The position numbers and the translations under genes are program-made. Below are positions 5,580 through 7,276 of a stretch of 7,276 nucleotides of DNA, one piece after another (position 1 is the stretch's first letter; each line of letters opens with the position of its first letter). The notes below the pieces were generated by a model. That model did not search any database. It saw only the letters and a list, made by a program, of their open reading frames with translations, and was not told the origin of the DNA. The stretch covers positions 1 to 7,276 of the forward strand of contig DAIRGS010000355.1 of the NCBI GenBank assembly GCA_036794395.1, written 5' to 3'. The DNA is from DASXMX01 sp036794395. GTDB taxonomy: Bacteria; Planctomycetota; Phycisphaerae; Tepidisphaerales; Tepidisphaeraceae.

Positions 5580-5789
5580 CTACGACGCCCAACTCTGCCG
5601 CGTTCTTAAACATGCTTTTAGAGGCTCTAAGTCAATCTGATGCCGAAGCTTCTGCCGCCGGTTCGACATCCCCGCCAAATGCCCCCCGTGAATCTGATCG
5701 ACCGGCACCCCATATATCCGCGAGATCGCGTGCCGGCACAACGCCTCATACTGCAACCCCGTCATCTTCGGCCCATAGTTTTCGCTCAT
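5580..5789 (-). pseudogene. PD-(D/E)XK-like restriction endonuclease, truncated by IS remnant
   Basis: Residues 1-54 look like the N-terminus of a restriction endonuclease: MTGLQYEALCRHAISRIYGV (9-28), then PVDQIHGG and RRQKLRHQIDL (44-54). The H-Q-I-D-L end resembles the motif carrying the first catalytic Asp (D53) of PD-(D/E)XK nucleases, where HQIDL or HEIDV is normally followed by the E-x-K strand. The E-x-K part is missing. The coding sequence ends at 5628, and the last 15 codons plus stop (EPLKACLRTRQSWAS) come from the terminal region of the IS remnant. The ATG at 5789 has a weak ribosome site (GTTGGG). The gene is inactive as it stands. No methylase partner is seen beside it, but a type IIG gene lies 460 bp away on the other strand. 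Confidence 0.6.
5602..5627. repeat. Right terminal inverted repeat of IS remnant
   Basis: The sharp change at 5627/5628 from restriction-enzyme coding sequence to IS sequence, about 55 bases before the transposase start codon, fixes this end. The pairing with 5124-5149 supports it. Confidence 0.55.
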
Positions 5790-6007
5790 CCCAACGTTCT
5801 ATCACGGAACCGAACAAAATGCTAACAAAAAATCGCGTATCCCCTCGTCCTTTTCTGCCTTGTGTGGGGCCGACATTCGTGTCCGTACCGAGTCCGCGAG
5901 CGCGCGATGTACTCGTCCCGCCGAGCGAATTCCGAAAAATCCGTTTCGCCGCGACTAAAAGGAGCGCTCCGCCCATTCCAATTCGGCACTCAGCAACATG
6001 TTGGTAA

Positions 6008-6062
6008 CCGCAGATGACGCAGATGACCGCAGATAAAGCCCCATTTTTTGAAATCCGAAATC
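6008..6062. repeat. 55-bp intergenic repeat, copy 1
   Basis: Begins CCGCAGATGACGCAGATGAC, itself built from short GCAGATGAC-like units, and ends TTGAAATCCGAAATC. It matches copy 2 at 44 of 55 positions without gaps. More GAAATC-type units follow (TCAAATCTGAAATC to 6076). This style of repeat is common between genes of Planctomycetes and Verrucomicrobia. Confidence 0.7.
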
Positions 6063-6131
6063 TCAAATCTGAAATCACCCCCCAGTCTCACTGAGCAAAG
6101 CGAAGGCCGTGGGAGACGAAACCCTTCCCAG

Positions 6132-6186
6132 CCGCAGATAACGCCGATGGCCGCAGATACAAATCCCTTTGTTGAATTCTGAAATC
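6132..6186. repeat. 55-bp intergenic repeat, copy 2
   Basis: Begins CCGCAGATAACGCCGATGGC and ends TTGAATTCTGAAATC. It lies in the same orientation 124 bp after copy 1, with no length change, and is followed by AAAAATCT. Confidence 0.7.
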
Positions 6187-6249
6187 AAAAATCTCCCCGC
6201 CTTCTGGGCCGTCTTGTCGCGCTCGCGCCACCGCGATAGCCTTGCCCCA

Positions 6250-7276
6250 ATGGGATCATGTCCGGACGCGGTCAAGCGGCTCATTGACCGGTTCAACCAG
6301 CAATCCGATCACATCCGCTCGCCCGATTACAACGAAGCGCGCATCCGCATCGACTTCATCAACCCCATGATGAGCGAACTGGGATGGGACATAGACAATC
6401 GCCAGGGCTTCGCCGAGCAGTACCGCGAGGTCGTCCACGAAGACACCGTCAGGGTCGCCGGCCAAACCAAAGCCCCCGATTACTCTTTCCGGATCGGCGG
6501 CGCCCGCAAGTTCTTTCTCGAAGCCAAGAAACCCGCCGTCGATATCCGCAATAACTGGGAGCCCGCCTACCAGCTTCGGCGCTACGCGTGGTCCGCCAAG
6601 CTCGCGTGCAGCCTGTTGACCGACTTTGAAGAGTTCGCCATCTACGACACCCGCATTCAGCCCAAGCAGATGGAAAAGGCCTCCGTCGCCCGGCGCGAGT
6701 ACATCCGCTACACCGACTACCCCGATCGCTGGGACTTCATCACCGGCACCTTTTCCAAAGATGCCGTCCTCAAGGGCGAGTTCGACCGCTACTGCGAATC
6801 CAAAAAGGGCAGGGGGGCGCAGCTTTTTGACGATGCGTTTCTGGCTGAGATTGAGGAATGGCGAAAGAGCATCGCCAACAGCCTCGCCCGCAACAACGAG
6901 TCGTTGGACGAACCCGCGCTCAACTTCGCCGTCCAGCGGATCATCGACCGCATCATCTTCCTCCGCATCGCCGAGGACCGCGGCACCGAAACCGTCGGCC
7001 AGCTCCAGGCGCTTGTCAACGGCGACACCATCTACCCGCGCCTCGTCACCCTCTTTCGCCGCGCCGATGAGCGCTACAACTCCGGCTTGTTCCATTTCGC
7101 CAAAGAAAAAGACCGCGACGAAGCCCCCGACACCCTCACGCCTGGCCTGAACGTCGATGACAAAACGCTCAAGGGAATCATCAAGGCCCTCTATTATCCG
7201 CAGAGCCCCTATGAGTTCACCATGGTCTCCGCCGACATCCTCGGCAGCGTCTACGAGCGCTTCCTCGGCAAGGTCA
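6250..7276 (+). CDS. Type IIG (Eco57I-like) restriction enzyme/methyltransferase, N-terminal part
   Basis: 342 residues are visible and the frame runs off the right edge; full-length relatives are about 900-1100 residues with nuclease, helical, adenine methylase and target-recognition parts in one chain. The N-terminal nuclease has a PD-(D/E)XK core: PDYSF (D77), FFLEAKKP (E91 and K93), then AYQLRRYAW (Q108), a conserved glutamine motif. Flanking family blocks are RIDFINPMMSELGWDIDNRQ (34-51), LLTDFEEFAIYD (122-133), FAVQRIIDRIIFLRIAEDRG (226-245), RRADERYNSGLFHF (270-283) and YYPQSPYEF (315-323). The region ending VYERFLGKV (334-342) precedes the methylase domain in relatives. All nuclease residues seen are intact. 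The ATG at 6250 gives the normal family N-terminus but has no clear ribosome site; the frame is open further upstream with only a TTG at 6214. It recognises and cuts foreign DNA while methylating the host site. The strand bias to C-ending codons is strong. Confidence 0.93.
   Translation, partial: MGSCPDAVKRLIDRFNQQSDHIRSPDYNEARIRIDFINPMMSELGWDIDNRQGFAEQYREVVHEDTVRVAGQTKAPDYSFRIGGARKFFLEAKKPAVDIRNNWEPAYQLRRYAWSAKLACSLLTDFEEFAIYDTRIQPKQMEKASVARREYIRYTDYPDRWDFITGTFSKDAVLKGEFDRYCESKKGRGAQLFDDAFLAEIEEWRKSIANSLARNNESLDEPALNFAVQRIIDRIIFLRIAEDRGTETVGQLQALVNGDTIYPRLVTLFRRADERYNSGLFHFAKEKDRDEAPDTLTPGLNVDDKTLKGIIKALYYPQSPYEFTMVSADILGSVYERFLGKV

Larger units (their letters stand above)
5124..5627 (-). 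mobile_element. 504-bp IS5-type remnant or MITE-like element
   Basis: The two ends are imperfect 26-bp terminal inverted repeats. The right end read inward begins GAGCCTCTAAAAGCATGTTT (from 5627) and the left end begins CAGCCTTCAAAAGCGCTTTT (from 5124). They match at 18 of 26 positions without gaps. The element holds only the first codons of an IS5-family transposase just inside its right end, plus another coding-like fragment. A full IS5-type element is about twice this size, so this is an internally deleted copy. No clear target duplication is seen (TAAGT on the right, TTTGG on the left). The element therefore either rearranged after insertion or its left boundary is misjudged. Confidence 0.5.
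5790..6249. other. Intergenic region with duplicated repeat
   Basis: A 460-bp divergent gap between the broken nuclease gene and the type IIG gene. The first 200 bases show nothing certain; a TTGTTA on the minus strand lacks a good -10 box. From 6008 it holds two copies of a 55-bp repeat with a weak hairpin between them (GTCTCAC at 6085-6091 with GTGGGAGAC at 6109-6117). No clear promoter or ribosome site for the downstream gene is visible. Confidence 0.5.

Noticed and set aside
5116..5640. Plus-strand open frame of 174 codons
   Set aside because: It runs through both ends of the IS remnant on the opposite strand and is rich in Pro, Arg and Ser with no domain.
6008..6186. Possible CRISPR array
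   Set aside because: Only two direct copies, 80 percent identical, with internal short repeats and no regular spacers or cas genes.
5746..6296. Two minus-strand open frames across the 6.0-6.2 kb repeats
   Set aside because: Their translations (ISDLRFRISKNGALSAVIC and similar) come from the intergenic repeat units and are a well-known type of false gene call.
6256..7095. Minus-strand open frame of 279 codons
   Set aside because: It is antisense to the type IIG gene. Its Gly/Val/Asp-rich translation is the usual mirror of a gene with C-ending codons.

Overview
The window is GC-rich, mosaic accessory DNA from a bacterium. The source is not certain. The AT-hook/winged-helix type protein at the left edge, the 'CCGCAGAT...GAAATC' type intergenic repeats near 6.0-6.2 kb and the high third-position GC suggest a Planctomycetes/Verrucomicrobia-like genome, possibly from a metagenome. 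That is an inference from style, not from a marker gene.

Layout, left to right. (1) 1-314, plus: the 3' end of a basic protein with AT-hook-like motifs and a C-terminal winged-helix-like segment. (2) 549-2239, minus: a tight two-gene operon. The upstream gene has a C-terminus like the abortive-infection/HEPN group. The downstream gene is a DUF2806 protein that appears to start at a CTG overlapping the upstream stop codon. A sigma70-like promoter lies before the pair and a candidate terminator after it. (3) 2528-3868, minus: a YihY/BrkB-family inner-membrane protein followed by a small unrecognised ORF. (4) About 3.87-4.46 kb: non-coding DNA with two strong inverted repeats. It leads into a 53-residue membrane peptide on the plus strand (4460-4621) that resembles DUF3309-type peptides. 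(5) About 4.7-5.8 kb, minus: a graveyard of gene pieces. It holds two unrecognised coding-like fragments, a 504-bp element with 26-bp imperfect terminal inverted repeats that keeps only the first codons of an IS5-type transposase, and the N-terminus of a PD-(D/E)XK-like restriction endonuclease cut off at the edge of that element. (6) About 5.8-6.25 kb: intergenic DNA with a duplicated 55-bp repeat. (7) 6250 to the right edge, plus: the N-terminal 342 residues of a type IIG (Eco57I-like) restriction-methylation enzyme, cut by the window.

Taken together, the right half looks like a restriction-modification hot spot that has taken IS damage. The Abi-like/DUF2806 operon may be a second, poorly described defence-type cassette. 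The DUF2806, YihY/BrkB and type IIG family calls are firm. The fragment calls and the defence role of the two-gene operon are tentative.
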